The notes beneath the pieces are model-generated. The model saw only the letters and a program-made list of their open reading frames with translations. It searched no databases and was not told the DNA's origin. This document shows, piece by piece, positions 55,106 through 64,000 of a stretch of 64,000 bases of DNA. The position numbers and the translations under genes were made by a program. Source of the stretch: Bombilactobacillus thymidiniphilus (GTDB taxonomy: Bacteria; Bacillota; Bacilli; Lactobacillales; Lactobacillaceae); assembly GCF_023380245.1 (NCBI RefSeq), contig NZ_CP093365.1:1178001-1242000 (forward strand), in the 5' to 3' direction. The stretch's first letter is position 1. Every line of letters begins with the position of its first letter.

Positions 55106-56077
55106 TTATTTATGATGTTGTTGCTTACCAGCATTACGTTTGCGATTGCGATCATGTAATTGGCTGGCAGGTTGTTCAGATGGATTATTTTCTTTTGAAC
55201 TAGTAGCAACACTTTGCTTTAAAGTATCTTCTGTCACAACGGTGACGATTGGATTATTTTCAATTTCAGCATCAACTTGCTTACGAACCCTTGGTGTTAT
55301 TAAGTAGTCACTAATTACTTGTTGAATAACAATAATGACACCGCCAATTAGAAAGTACAGTGCTAACGCAGTTGAGGAAGCAATACTAATAAAGAAAGTC
55401 ATGGCAGGACTTAAAAACATCATCATTTTCATTTGCTGTTTTTGTTCAGCAGGAATATTTTTTAAAGACATCCAACTTTGCAGGACATAAAATAAAGTTG
55501 CAATGATCGTAATGATAATGCTTGGTTTAGCTAAAGGTGCACCCCAAAAAGTAGCTTTGGAAATTTCACTAGAATATTGGACAGCCTGGTAAATAGCGAT
55601 AAAAACTGGAAATTGCAGTAACAATGGTAAACAGCCTAATCCACCAGTTAATTTGATATTATTTTTGGAATATACTTGCATCATTAATTGGCTGATTTTG
55701 GCTTGTTCTTCTTGCGTTTTAGCATTTTTTTGTTGTTCTTGAATTAATTTTAATTGTGGCTGAATCAATTTCATTTTTTCTTGTTGTAAAATTGATTTGC
55801 GTTGCTGCCATAAACTCAGTGGCAATAATAACAGCCTAACAATAAAAGAAATAATGATAATGCCCCAAGCATAACTATCTTGCCCACCGATAATATTAGA
55901 CATCGCTAAAATTAAGTTTTGAAATGGAATTCCCAGATAATGATAAATAAAGCCATAAGGTCCACTGGTAGGTGCCTTAGCAGCCACATTAATACCGCTA
56001 TGCGAACAAGCACTTACTGTGACCAATAATCCCAGTAGTCCAGCAGCAATTAAAATTTTTTTGAAATTTTTCTTCAT
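55106..56077 (-). CDS. yidC: Membrane protein insertase YidC (lipoprotein form)
   Basis: Inserts proteins into the cytoplasmic membrane alone or with Sec. A lipoprotein signal ends in VSAC with Cys24. Core helices follow with the cytoplasmic hairpin between TM1 and TM2 (about 85-130; SLWQQRKSILQQEKMKLIQP-type) and the conserved TM2 region GGLGCLPLLLQFPVFIAIYQA (split here as GGLGCLPLLLQFPVF, near 145-159). The basic C-terminal tail (RNRKRNAGKQQHHK) is a ribosome-binding extension. Length 323 matches the YidC2 form. It is followed upstream on the same strand by acyP. Confidence 0.95.
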   Translation of the reverse strand: MKKNFKKILIAAGLLGLLVTVSACSHSGINVAAKAPTSGPYGFIYHYLGIPFQNLILAMSNIIGGQDSYAWGIIIISFIVRLLLLPLSLWQQRKSILQQEKMKLIQPQLKLIQEQQKNAKTQEEQAKISQLMMQVYSKNNIKLTGGLGCLPLLLQFPVFIAIYQAVQYSSEISKATFWGAPLAKPSIIITIIATLFYVLQSWMSLKNIPAEQKQQMKMMMFLSPAMTFFISIASSTALALYFLIGGVIIVIQQVISDYLITPRVRKQVDAEIENNPIVTVVTEDTLKQSVATSSKENNPSEQPASQLHDRNRKRNAGKQQHHK

Positions 56078-56091
56078 TATTATTCTCCAAA

Positions 56092-56367
56092 TTATGATAT
56101 TGAAAAGTCTGAGTAATCAGCTAAAGGTTGTGATTTTATTTTAACATCATCGACACGAGCAAAACGATTTGGTCCGTGTTTAATGGCACTAATAAATTCA
56201 TTTAAATCAGCATGTTGCCCTTGTGCCTCAATATGAACACTACCGTCGGACAGGTTTTGAACAGAGCCGACAATGCTAAATTGTTGGGCATACGTAAAAG
56301 TGGTATAGCGAAAGCCAACCCCTTGAACACGTCCATAAACATCAATACTTACGTGAATTAATTGCAA
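56092..56367 (-). CDS. acyP: Acylphosphatase
   Basis: A 91-residue enzyme hydrolysing carboxyl-phosphate bonds. The signature GRVQGVGFRYTTF contains the catalytic Arg20 and the partner Asn38 is in VQNLSDG. Length is typical. GGGAGG stands before the ATG. It lies 14 bases upstream of yidC on the same strand and is divergent from the SpoU methyltransferase gene, an arrangement shared by lactobacilli. Confidence 0.95.
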   Translation of the reverse strand: MQLIHVSIDVYGRVQGVGFRYTTFTYAQQFSIVGSVQNLSDGSVHIEAQGQHADLNEFISAIKHGPNRFARVDDVKIKSQPLADYSDFSIS

Positions 56368-56514
56368 GTTGTTACCTCCCGATTATCATAACGCTACTAT
56401 TATAACGAAAATAATGATTAAACAAAATGGCAAGTTCAGAAATCTTCATATTATAGCTTTGAAAAATGCTATCATACAATTAATATAGAAATTAAATAAA
56501 GGAAGTTTAACCGC

Positions 56515-57282
56515 GTGGAATATATAACATCTGTTAAAAATAATAAAATTAAAGAGTTAAAAAAATTACTAACAACGCGTGGCCGTCGCAAAGCTCAAAA
56601 ATATTTGCTTGAAGGCGAACATCTAATTAAAGAAGCTTTACAAAATAATATTTCGTTAAATGAAGTATATGTTACCACAGAATATTTAAATCGTGATCGA
56701 TTGCATTTGATACGTGATTATTTCCCACAAGCGATTCAGATTACAGAAGAAGTTGCCCAAGTTATTACGGATACTGTTCATCCCCAAGGGTTGGTATCAG
56801 TTGTTGATATGCCTGAACAGCCGGACTTAGATATGAGTCAAGGTAGGTGGTTACTTTTAGATGAAGTGCAAGATCCCGGAAATGTTGGAACAATGGTGCG
56901 AACAGCTGATGCTGCAGGTTTAAAGGGAGTTGTTTTGAGCCCTGATGCGGTAGATCTTTATGCGCCCAAAGTTCAACGTGCGATGCAAGGCAGTCAATTT
57001 CACTTGCCGATACTTGTTAATGATTTAGCAGAAACTATTACTGTAATGCAACAACATGATTTAATTGTTTATGGTAGCTTAGTTGACGAAAGGGCACAGG
57101 ATTATCGGCAAGTCAAGCCACAAAAGGATTGGGCATTAATCATGGGCAATGAAGCACGAGGCATGAATTCGGCATTGTTGGAAAAAGTGAACGCTAATTT
57201 ATATATTCCTATTTTTGGCAAAGCAGAATCTTTGAATGTTGCAGTAGCAGCAGGTATAATTATATATGGACTTTCTAGATAA
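56515..57282 (+). CDS. SpoU/TrmH family RNA 2'-O-methyltransferase
   Basis: SPOUT-fold methyltransferase for rRNA or tRNA. An N-terminal substrate-binding domain (about 1-95; KKLLTTRGRRKAQKYLLEGEH) precedes the knotted SAM domain with LLDEVQDPGNVGTMVRTADA (about 118-137), MGNEARGM (about 211-218) and IPIFGKAESLNVAVAAGI (about 232-249). The start is GTG at 56515 with AAGGAAG upstream. Length 255 is usual. The target nucleotide is not assignable; relatives include RlmB and TsnR-type resistance methylases. Confidence 0.92.
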   Translation: MEYITSVKNNKIKELKKLLTTRGRRKAQKYLLEGEHLIKEALQNNISLNEVYVTTEYLNRDRLHLIRDYFPQAIQITEEVAQVITDTVHPQGLVSVVDMPEQPDLDMSQGRWLLLDEVQDPGNVGTMVRTADAAGLKGVVLSPDAVDLYAPKVQRAMQGSQFHLPILVNDLAETITVMQQHDLIVYGSLVDERAQDYRQVKPQKDWALIMGNEARGMNSALLEKVNANLYIPIFGKAESLNVAVAAGIIIYGLSR

Positions 57283-57294
57283 GGAAGGTAAGAT

Positions 57295-57789
57295 ATGAAC
57301 AGCTTGAATTGGCAAAATGATCCTGAATATCTTCAACAAGTTGCAGACTTATTAATTTTACCGGAGATTCAACAATTACAACTTATTACTCAACATCGTT
57401 ATTCTAATCGCCTAGAACATTCTTTGAGTGTTTCTTATCATAGTTTTTTGATAGGAAAAAAATTACACCTCAATGTGCGTGCCCTAGCACGTGGCGGATT
57501 ACTGCATGATTTGTTTTATTATGATTGGGATAATCAAGCTTTGGATTTTAGAACACATGCTTATGTTCATTCACAAATTGCATTGGAAAATGCGCAATCA
57601 TTAACAGATTTAACACCGATGGAAGCAGATATTATTAGTAAGCACATGTTTGGTGCTACGTTAGCACCGCCAAAGTATTTGGAAAGTTTATTAGTTAATT
57701 TGGTAGATGACTATTGTGCGGTCAAAGAAGCGTTCACACCAATATGGGCTGCTGTGAAACAAAAGTTACAAACTGTAATATCTTATTGA
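57295..57789 (+). CDS. HD domain-containing phosphohydrolase
   Basis: A 164-residue HD-superfamily protein. Metal-binding residues appear as His in NRLEHSLSVSYHSF (about 37-50), the HD pair in GGLLHDLFYYDWD (about 68-80) and HAYVHSQIAL with His near 92. Probable hydrolase of a phosphorylated nucleotide or other metabolite; the substrate is unknown. GGAAGG stands before the ATG and it follows the SpoU methylase by 12 bases. The promoter of the pheST leader overlaps its last codons. Confidence 0.88.
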   Translation: MNSLNWQNDPEYLQQVADLLILPEIQQLQLITQHRYSNRLEHSLSVSYHSFLIGKKLHLNVRALARGGLLHDLFYYDWDNQALDFRTHAYVHSQIALENAQSLTDLTPMEADIISKHMFGATLAPPKYLESLLVNLVDDYCAVKEAFTPIWAAVKQKLQTVISY

Positions 57790-57814
57790 ATTTTTATTAT
57801 GAAACTTATAAAAT
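57786..57814 (+). promoter_or_regulatory. Promoter of the pheST leader
   Basis: TTGAAT (57786-57791), a 17-base spacer and TAAAAT (57809-57814). The -35 overlaps the stop codon of the HD gene. Confidence 0.7.
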
Positions 57815-57821
57815 AACACTA

Positions 57822-58026
57822 ACGACTATGACAGGAAGTAGTAATACAGTAAGTTGACTTAACAGGGACAATTGGTGAGTGAGAACAATTGAAGTTAATT
57901 TGTATGAATTCGTTCTGGAGTCAACAGTATGTCGGCGTTATTCGACAATTAAGTGTAAGTAACCAGGTTACTTAAACTAGGGTGGTACCGCGAAGCTTCG
58001 TCCCTTTGAGACGAGGCTTTTTTTGT
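57822..58026 (+). promoter_or_regulatory. T-box riboswitch of pheST
   Basis: Contains the canonical T-box AGGGTGGTACCGCG (57979-57992) before a terminator. GTTGACT (57852-57858) and AGTCAAC (57919-57925) pair at the base of Stem I. TTC at 57909-57911, preceded by GAA and followed by G, is a good phenylalanine specifier. A second TTC lies at 57913-57915. Uncharged tRNA-Phe should permit expression. Confidence 0.92.
57993..58024 (+). terminator. T-box-controlled terminator before pheS
   Basis: AAGCTTCGTC pairs with GACGAGGCTT (one G-T wobble) around CCTTTGA, then a T run. Confidence 0.92.
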
Positions 58027-58067
58027 TGGTTGATATTTAAATTATTTCCAACTTTTTGGAGGAAACT

Positions 58068-59111
58068 ATGGAATTAAAAGACTTATTAAAAGATTTGCAT
58101 GAAAAGGGATTGCAACAAATTAGCGCTGTTGATCAGATTAATAAATTGAATGAAATTCGTGTTCAATTACTGGGAAAAAAAGGTCCTCTGACGCAAGCTT
58201 TACGAGGAATGAAAGATTTAAAGCCGGATGAGCGTCCAGAAATTGGCGCGTTGGCTAATGTCATTCGAGATGACTTGCAAAATAAATTGGATCAAGCTAA
58301 GCAACATTTAGAACAAGAAGCAATTCAATTACAATTACAAAAAGAAAAAATCGATGTTACCCTACCAGGAAATAAGCGTAAAGTCGGTACCAAACACGTT
58401 ATTAATCAAGTGATGGATGATATTGAGTCCTTATTTATTGGTTTAGGTTATCAAGTTGTTGCTGGACCTGAGGTAGAGGAAGATCATTATAATTTTGAAA
58501 TGATGAATTTGCCTAAGGATCATCCAGCACGAGATATGCAAGATACTTTTTATATTACTAAAGAAACATTGATGCGTACGCATACCTCGCCAGTACAAGC
58601 GCGTACCATGGAGCAACATGATTTTAGTAAGGGACCATTGAAAATGATTAGTCCAGGACGAGTTTATCGGCGGGATACTGATGATGCAACACACTCGCAT
58701 CAATTCAATCAAATTGAAGGTTTAGTGGTCGATGAGCATATCACAATGGCTGATTTGAAGGGTACTTTGGAATTATTAGCCCAACACGTTTTTGGTTCTG
58801 ATCGTGAAATTCGTTTGCGCCCTAGTTATTTTCCATTTACTGAGCCATCGGTTGAAGTGGATGTTTCTTGCTTTAATTGTAATGGTCAAGGTTGTAGCGT
58901 CTGCAAAAAAACTGGTTGGATTGAAGTTTTAGGTGCAGGTTTAGTCCATCCAAATGTTTTAGAAAATGCAGGAATTGATTCTAAAATCTATGGCGGTTTT
59001 GCTTTTGGTGTGGGACCAGATCGCTTTGCAATGCTGAAATACGGTATTAATGACATTCGTGATTTTTATTTAAATGACGTGAGATTTTTAGAACAATTTA
59101 AGGGAGAATAA
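58068..59111 (+). CDS. pheS: Phenylalanyl-tRNA synthetase alpha subunit
   Basis: Catalytic subunit of the alpha2-beta2 class II enzyme. An N-terminal coiled coil (about 1-85) binds tRNA. The core has motif 1 near [12 protein letters not shown], motif 2 region [23 protein letters not shown] (split as [15 protein letters not shown] near 195-209), and motif 3 [17 protein letters not shown] (about 316-332). The zinc-like CFNC...CSVC segment (about 272-285) is usual in Gram-positive PheS. A TTG frame opens at 58056, but ATG at 58068 has GGAGGAA upstream and gives 347 residues. Confidence 0.97.
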   Translation: MELKDLLKDLHEKGLQQISAVDQINKLNEIRVQLLGKKGPLTQALRGMKDLKPDERPEIGALANVIRDDLQNKLDQAKQHLEQEAIQLQLQKEKIDVTLPGNKRKVGTKHVINQVMDDIESLFIGLGYQVVAGPEVEEDHYNFEMMNLPKDHPARDMQDTFYITKETLMRTHTSPVQARTMEQHDFSKGPLKMISPGRVYRRDTDDATHSHQFNQIEGLVVDEHITMADLKGTLELLAQHVFGSDREIRLRPSYFPFTEPSVEVDVSCFNCNGQGCSVCKKTGWIEVLGAGLVHPNVLENAGIDSKIYGGFAFGVGPDRFAMLKYGINDIRDFYLNDVRFLEQFKGE

Positions 59112-59114
59112 TTA

Positions 59115-61535
59115 ATGAAAATTTCAATGAAATGGCTTGCTAAGTATGTAGATTTGCCAGAGTCGCCACAAAAATTAGCAGAACGAGAGACAGTTACCGG
59201 AATTGAAGTCGATGAAATTATTTATCCGGCTGAAGGTCTAAAAAACATCGTGGTTGGACAAATTTTGACGTTGGAAGCACATCCAGATTCTGATCATCTG
59301 AATATTTGTCAAGTAGCTATAGGTGAACAACAGCCGTATCAAATTGTTTGTGGTGCCCCCAATGTTGCCGAAGGGCAAAAAGTTATTGTTGCTTTACCAG
59401 GTGCGCGAATTGTCAATAACCAAAAAATCAAAAAAAGCAAGATGCGTGGTGTTGAATCTAGAGGGATGCTCTGTTCACTTCAAGAAATTGGGTTCAATGA
59501 AAATGTAGTGCCAGATGAATTTAAAGATGGTATTTATGTTTTTCCAGAAAATGAGACAATTACAGTGGGAGAATCAGTTTTCCCTTATTTGGGCATGGAT
59601 GATACGATTTTAAACTTTGACGCGACACCTAACCGTGCTGATGTCTTAGGAATGCGTGGTGCAGCTTGGGAAGTAGCTTCTATGTATGATCAAAAGCCGC
59701 ATTTCACGGTACCTGATGTGCCAGAAGAAACCGAAATGGCTGATTCCAAGTTTACTAATGAAGTGTTTGATAATAATTTGGCGCCGACTTATCGTAATCG
59801 GATAGTCACAAATGTTAAAGTGCAACCAAGTCCTTTGTGGTTACAGATTTATTTATGGAACAATGGTATTAAACCTATTAATAATATTGTTGATATTACT
59901 AACTATGTTCTATTAGATTATGGTCAACCTTTGCATGCTTACGATTTTGACAAGTTAGGATCTAAAAAATTAACTGTTCGCAATGCAGAAAATGGCGAAA
60001 CTTTCAAAGCTTTGAATGATAATGAGTATGAACTGACCGATCAAGATATAGTTATTGTCAATGATGAACAAGCTGTGAGTTTGGCTGGTGTAATGGGTGG
60101 GCAATCCACTAGTATTGATGCGCAAACTAAGACTGTTGTTTTAGAGTCAGCAGTGTTTGATTCTATTAGAGTCCGCAAAACCGCACAACGTCATAATTTG
60201 CGAACAGAAGCAGCAGCTCGCTTTGAAAAAGGGATTGATGTTGCTACAACACAAGAAGCTTTAGATCAAGCAGCTCAATTGGTACAAACGCTAGCTGATG
60301 GTAAAGTATTGGCTGGTCAAGTAGTTGGCAGTCAGACCAATTTAGAGCCTACAATTGTAAAAATTACGATTGAACAAATTAATCATGCCTTGGGAACAAA
60401 CATTAAACAAGAAGAGATTATTGCGATTTTTGAGCGCTTAGGATTTACAGTCCAAGTGGAAGCTGATATTTTGGTCGTTACGGTACCGTTGCGTCGTTGG
60501 GATATTTCGATTCCTGCTGATTTAATTGAAGAAGTAGTCCGGATTTACGGCTTTGATAAGTTGCCTAGCACCTTACCAGTCAGCACACAAACTGTCGGTG
60601 GTTATACAACGCAACAACAATTTTTGCGCAACGGTAAGACCTTTTTGCGATCATTAGGATATGACGAAGCGATTAGTTATGCGTTAACGACTGAGGAAAA
60701 AGCGCAAGCCTTTACTGTAGAGCAGTCTACATTGACTAAGGTAGATTGGCCGATGACTCGCGATCATGAATATTTGCGTTTGAATCTGGTTAGTGGTTTA
60801 TTAGATGATTTAGCTTATAATGTAGCTCGTAAACAAACTAATGTTGCTTTGTTTGAACAAGGTCGCGTGTTTGTTAAAAGCCAATCTAGTGCGGTGCGAC
60901 CGACAGAAGTAGAAATGTTAGCAGGAGCTATCACGGGTACCGTGCAAGAGCAAACTTGGGAAACAAAAGCGCGCTTAGTTAATTTTTACGATGTTAAAGG
61001 TGATGTCGAACAATTAATTAACAGTTTCAATAAACAAGGTAGAATTTCTTACCAAGCAACTACTTCTATTACTCAGCTTCATCCAGGACAAAGCGCGTTA
61101 ATTATGATGGATGATCAATGTATTGGTTTTATTGGCACGGTGCATCCTGTTTATGCCCAACAATTGAAATTACCTGTTACAATAGTGTTTCAGTTGAATT
61201 TAGATAAAATTATGGCATTAACTGATCAATCCCAAATTTATGTTCCTGCTTCTAAATTTCCATCTATTACGCGTGACGTTGCAATTTTAGTTCCAAAAAA
61301 TGTTACTAATGAAGCAATTGATGATACTATTAGACAAGCAGCTGGCAAGTATTTAACTGATATTAAATTATTCGACATTTATGTTGGTACAGGGGTTCCT
61401 GCAAAGTATAAGTCTATGGCTTATAGTTTAACCTTCCAAAACAAACAAGAAACTTTAACTGATGCGGTTGTTAATCAACATTTTACGAAAGTGCAAACAG
61501 CTTTACAAAACATTTTAGGGGCAAAAATCAGATAA
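59115..61535 (+). CDS. pheT: Phenylalanyl-tRNA synthetase beta subunit
   Basis: Partner of PheS, 806 residues. Domains in order: tRNA-binding EMAPII-like domain (about 40-155; SDHLNICQVAIGEQ), B3/B4 editing domain (about 210-385) that clears mischarged Tyr, B5 (about 405-475), the catalytic-like core (about 490-700) and the C-terminal ferredoxin-fold anticodon-binding domain (about 712-805; FPSITRDVAILVPKNVTNE). It starts 3 bases after pheS, so they are co-translated under the T-box. Length is normal. Confidence 0.97.
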   Translation: MKISMKWLAKYVDLPESPQKLAERETVTGIEVDEIIYPAEGLKNIVVGQILTLEAHPDSDHLNICQVAIGEQQPYQIVCGAPNVAEGQKVIVALPGARIVNNQKIKKSKMRGVESRGMLCSLQEIGFNENVVPDEFKDGIYVFPENETITVGESVFPYLGMDDTILNFDATPNRADVLGMRGAAWEVASMYDQKPHFTVPDVPEETEMADSKFTNEVFDNNLAPTYRNRIVTNVKVQPSPLWLQIYLWNNGIKPINNIVDITNYVLLDYGQPLHAYDFDKLGSKKLTVRNAENGETFKALNDNEYELTDQDIVIVNDEQAVSLAGVMGGQSTSIDAQTKTVVLESAVFDSIRVRKTAQRHNLRTEAAARFEKGIDVATTQEALDQAAQLVQTLADGKVLAGQVVGSQTNLEPTIVKITIEQINHALGTNIKQEEIIAIFERLGFTVQVEADILVVTVPLRRWDISIPADLIEEVVRIYGFDKLPSTLPVSTQTVGGYTTQQQFLRNGKTFLRSLGYDEAISYALTTEEKAQAFTVEQSTLTKVDWPMTRDHEYLRLNLVSGLLDDLAYNVARKQTNVALFEQGRVFVKSQSSAVRPTEVEMLAGAITGTVQEQTWETKARLVNFYDVKGDVEQLINSFNKQGRISYQATTSITQLHPGQSALIMMDDQCIGFIGTVHPVYAQQLKLPVTIVFQLNLDKIMALTDQSQIYVPASKFPSITRDVAILVPKNVTNEAIDDTIRQAAGKYLTDIKLFDIYVGTGVPAKYKSMAYSLTFQNKQETLTDAVVNQHFTKVQTALQNILGAKIR

Positions 61536-61560
61536 AGTTTATTCACAATGCTAAAATTTG

Positions 61561-61568
61561 TGTATAAT
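61561..61568 (+). promoter_or_regulatory. -10 element upstream of mltG
   Basis: TGTATAAT with a perfect TATAAT hexamer (61563-61568), 28 bases after the pheT stop. The -35 is not convincing. Confidence 0.5.
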
Positions 61569-61602
61569 TAACCATTGAAATTAACATTTGGAGGACCCAT
61601 TT

Positions 61603-62739
61603 GTGGCTAATTCAGACAAGCAAAATGATTCCAGTTTGCAAAAGAAAAAAGAGCGTGACTCTGAGCGCCGGGTTGTCAATAGTATTGTATATTGGATTGT
61701 AGGAATTTTAGCAATTTTAATTTTAACGCTTGGTATTTTAGGTTATAATTACGTGCAAGAATCACTGCAACCTTACAATAGTAAAGATAATCAAGAAGTG
61801 GAAATTAAAATTCCGGTTGGTTCATCCAATAAAGAAATTGCTTCTAAATTACAGGATAAGAAGATTATTCATAGTGCAATGGTCTTTAATTATTATGTTA
61901 AATCGCATAATTATACTGATTTTCAAGCAGGCTATTACTCCTTTAAACCATCAATGACTTTAACTCAAATTGTCGCCAGGTTGCAAAAAGGTGGTAGTTC
62001 TGAACGAGTAGGTCAGCCAACACAAAATGTTATTGTGCGCGAAGGAGTTACTGTTGATCAGATTGGTACCGAAGTTGCTAAGAAAACGCCTTATTCCAAA
62101 AAGCAATTTTTAGCTTTGATGAAGAATAGAGATTTCTTGGAACATTTGCAGAAGAAATATCCACAGTTATTGGATTCTAGCATGGCTTCTAAAGATGTTC
62201 GTTATCATTTGGAAGGTTATTTATTCCCAGCGACGTATCCTTATTACAACGGGATGTCTTTGAAACAAATAGTCAGCGAAATGGTGTCTAAGGCTAACCA
62301 AGAATTATCACCATATTATGGACAAATCAAAAATGAAGATTTAACCGTTCAGCATATGTTGACTTTGGCTTCTTTGATTGAACGTGAAGGTGTTACAGAC
62401 CAGGATCGTCGAAAGATTTCAGGGGTCTTCTTTAATCGAATTGCTGCTGATATGCCATTACAATCTGATATTTCAGTTATGTACGCTTTAAATACGCATA
62501 AACACAGTTTGACAAATAAAGATACGAGCGTAAAATCGCCGTATAACCTTTATAAAAATAAAGGTTACGGACCAGGACCATTTAATTCACCAAGTTTGAG
62601 CTCTATTCAAGCTGTCTTGAATCCAAGTGATCAAGATAAGGGTTATCTGTATTTTGTTGCTAACTTGAAGACCGGAAAAGTTTATTATTCCACCTCATAC
62701 TCGCAGCATTTAACAACTAATTCGAAAATTGGTCAATAA
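61603..62739 (+). CDS. mltG: Endolytic murein transglycosylase MltG (YceG-like)
   Basis: Membrane-anchored lytic transglycosylase that cleaves nascent glycan strands. An N-terminal cytoplasmic tail and one transmembrane helix (about 30-50) precede a LysM-like domain (about 60-150) and the YceG catalytic domain (about 155-370). The catalytic Glu lies in LTLASLIEREGVTDQDR (about 259-275), and the family block GYGPGPFNSPSLSSIQAVLNP (split as GPGPFNSPSLSSIQAV) follows. GTG at 61603, 8 bases after GGAGG, is the chosen start (378 residues); TTG at 61588 would contain the ribosome binding site. Confidence 0.94.
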   Translation: MANSDKQNDSSLQKKKERDSERRVVNSIVYWIVGILAILILTLGILGYNYVQESLQPYNSKDNQEVEIKIPVGSSNKEIASKLQDKKIIHSAMVFNYYVKSHNYTDFQAGYYSFKPSMTLTQIVARLQKGGSSERVGQPTQNVIVREGVTVDQIGTEVAKKTPYSKKQFLALMKNRDFLEHLQKKYPQLLDSSMASKDVRYHLEGYLFPATYPYYNGMSLKQIVSEMVSKANQELSPYYGQIKNEDLTVQHMLTLASLIEREGVTDQDRRKISGVFFNRIAADMPLQSDISVMYALNTHKHSLTNKDTSVKSPYNLYKNKGYGPGPFNSPSLSSIQAVLNPSDQDKGYLYFVANLKTGKVYYSTSYSQHLTTNSKIGQ

Positions 62740-62745
62740 AATCGT

Positions 62746-62772
62746 GGACTGACTCAGTTGTCAGTCCCTTTT
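62746..62772 (+). terminator. Weak terminator between mltG and udk
   Basis: GGACTGAC and GTCAGTCC around TCAGTT, followed by CTTTT. The short T run suggests partial readthrough to udk. Confidence 0.6.
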
Positions 62773-62788
62773 GATAAGGAGAACAAAT

Positions 62789-63436
62789 TTGCAAGCTTCA
62801 AATACTAATAAACCATTGATTATTGGTGTCAGTGGTGGTTCCGGTAGTGGTAAGACAACAATCGCCAATAAATTGATTATGGAATTACAAGATGAATCTA
62901 TTGCTTTAATTCAAATGGATTCATATTACAAGAAATTAGATCTGCCTTATGAACAACGGAAAAAGCAAAATTTTGATCATCCGTTATCTTTTGATACAGA
63001 TCTACTGGTAGAAGATTTAAATAAATTGAAGCATTTGCAAAGTATTGAAGTGCCTATTTATGATTTTGTGGATAGTAATCGAACTGAGCAAACTAAACAT
63101 CAAGAACCAACTGATGTTATTTTGTTAGAGGGAATTTTAACTTTGTATGATAAGCGACTACGTGATTTAATGGATATTAAAGTGTTCGTGGATACGGATG
63201 ATGATATTCGCTTGATTAGACGCATTAGTCGTGATGTAGAAGAACGTGGCTACACTTTAGAAACGGTTTTTTCACAGTATTTAGATCATGTGCGTCCTAT
63301 GTATCAGCAGTTTATTGAACCAACGAAGCGCTTTGCTAATTTGATTGTTCCTGAAGGTGGATCGAATAAAGTAGCGATTGATTTATTGACTACCAAAATT
63401 AAATATTTAATACAAGAAAAAAGAAATACTAACTAA
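62789..63436 (+). CDS. udk: Uridine kinase
   Basis: Phosphorylates uridine and cytidine to UMP and CMP in pyrimidine salvage. Seen: Walker A GVSGGSGSGKTTIA (about 13-26), the substrate-binding block IQMDSYYKKLDLP (about 46-58), NFDHPLSFD (about 66-74) and the lid RRISRDVEERGYT (about 151-163). The start is TTG at 62789, 7 bases after AAGGAG, giving about 215 residues; the TTG at 62771 would place the ribosome binding site inside the gene. It is followed by greA after 21 bases. Confidence 0.95.
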   Translation: MQASNTNKPLIIGVSGGSGSGKTTIANKLIMELQDESIALIQMDSYYKKLDLPYEQRKKQNFDHPLSFDTDLLVEDLNKLKHLQSIEVPIYDFVDSNRTEQTKHQEPTDVILLEGILTLYDKRLRDLMDIKVFVDTDDDIRLIRRISRDVEERGYTLETVFSQYLDHVRPMYQQFIEPTKRFANLIVPEGGSNKVAIDLLTTKIKYLIQEKRNTN

Positions 63437-63457
63437 TTTTACTAATGGGGTGAAAAA

Positions 63458-63931
63458 ATGGCTGAACAAAGATATCCAATGACTGCAGAAGGTAAGCAAA
63501 AATTAGAACAAGAATTAGAAGATTTAAAATTGAAAAAGCGACCAGAAATTATTGAGCGGATTAAGATTGCACGTAGTTTTGGTGATTTATCCGAAAATTC
63601 GGAATATTCTTCGGCTAAAGATGAACAAAGTGTAGTAGAGTCACGTATTTCAGAAATTAAAACAATGCTCCAGTATGCTGATGTTGTGGACGTGAGCCAA
63701 GTTGATGCTAATGAAGTAGCAGTGGGTAAAACTGTCACTTTCCAAGAAGCTGACGAAGATCCTGAGACTTATCAGATTGTCGGTGCTGCTGAATCGGATC
63801 CTTTACATGGCAAAATAAGCAATGAATCTCCCATTGCTCAATCTTTGTTGGGGCAAAAAGTTGGTGCTGAAGTTGAAATTATGACTCCTGGTGGCTCTTT
63901 TATGGTAACTATTACAGCGGTAAATAATTAA
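63458..63931 (+). CDS. greA: Transcription elongation factor GreA
   Basis: Rescues backtracked RNA polymerase by stimulating transcript cleavage. The N-terminal coiled coil (about 1-75) carries the tip acidic residues in [16 protein letters not shown] (about 41-56), and the C-terminal FKBP-like domain (about 85-157) includes [19 protein letters not shown] and [17 protein letters not shown]. Length 157 is normal. GGGGTG lies before the ATG. It closely follows udk and mltG, an order common in lactobacilli. Confidence 0.98.
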   Translation: MAEQRYPMTAEGKQKLEQELEDLKLKKRPEIIERIKIARSFGDLSENSEYSSAKDEQSVVESRISEIKTMLQYADVVDVSQVDANEVAVGKTVTFQEADEDPETYQIVGAAESDPLHGKISNESPIAQSLLGQKVGAEVEIMTPGGSFMVTITAVNN

Positions 63932-63982
63932 TTGTCTTTCAACATAGTAGTGGTGTATGCTTTAAAGTGGGGGTGCATAGCA

Positions 63983-64000
63983 ATGAAATTTATGGTTAGT
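63983..64000 (+). CDS. Start of an unidentified gene (cut by window end)
   Basis: An ATG at 63983 with GTGGGGGTG about 8-10 bases upstream opens a frame that reads MKFMVS before the window ends. Too short to identify. Confidence 0.4.

Noticed and set aside
1-64000. CRISPR array, prophage, rRNA operon or intact insertion sequence.
   Set aside because: No regular spacer-repeat pattern, integrase, phage structural gene, transposase or rRNA sequence was seen while reading both strands.

Overview
This window is a low-GC Gram-positive chromosome segment from a member of the Lactobacillaceae. That placement rests on gene content and gene order: pgm-uvrB-uvrA-rapZ-yvcK-whiA, pbp2A-yheA-yhaM-prsA-hit-ecsAB-trmB, mutM-coaE-nrdR-dnaB-dnaI-T-box-thrS, L20 leader-infC-rpmI-rplT, yqeG-yqeH-yhbY-nadD-yqeK-rsfS-tmcAL, and yidC-acyP-trmH-HD-pheST-mltG-udk-greA. 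T-box leaders upstream of three aminoacyl-tRNA synthetase genes and strong GGAGG ribosome binding sites also fit. The genus cannot be fixed from the sequence alone.

Layout. 1-9.9 kb: the 3' end of a phosphosugar mutase gene, then uvrBA behind a near-consensus SOS box, rapZ-yvcK-whiA-SDR as a tight operon, and a convergent YitT-family membrane protein. 9.9-13.2 kb: a tRNA-Gly(CCC), a 43-codon HicB-like orphan with its own near-consensus promoter, a T-box leader with argS, and ribokinase. 13.2-18.4 kb: an accessory island between ribokinase and a pseudouridine synthase. It holds a MarR regulator, a divergent MacB/FtsX-type ABC exporter behind a 12-bp-arm palindrome, and a frameshifted LysR pseudogene, and it is bracketed by two imperfect direct repeats of about 300 bp. 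18.4-32.9 kb: cell envelope, RNA turnover, Ecs transporter, tRNA modification, murC and polA. 33-39.3 kb: DNA repair, CoA synthesis, replication restart/helicase loading, and thrS. 39.4-44.5 kb: a second exporter operon (ATPase, ABC-2 permease, TetR) with a palindromic operator, then a divergent pair of a GltS-like/DUF3100 membrane protein and an amidohydrolase. 44.5-64 kb: the infC translation operon with its L20 leader, a ribosome-assembly/NAD cluster, 6-phosphogluconate dehydrogenase, an ArlRS-like two-component system, YidC, acylphosphatase, pheST, mltG, udk and greA.

Most of the window is core genome. Regulation is legible in many places: LexA box, three T-boxes, L20 leader, two probable self-regulated drug-exporter operators, many bidirectional terminators, and a probable AUA start codon on infC. 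No CRISPR array, prophage, rRNA operon or intact insertion sequence was seen. The least explained elements are the paired repeats around the MarR/ABC/LysR island, the orphan HicB-like mini-gene, and the DUF3100-amidohydrolase pair.
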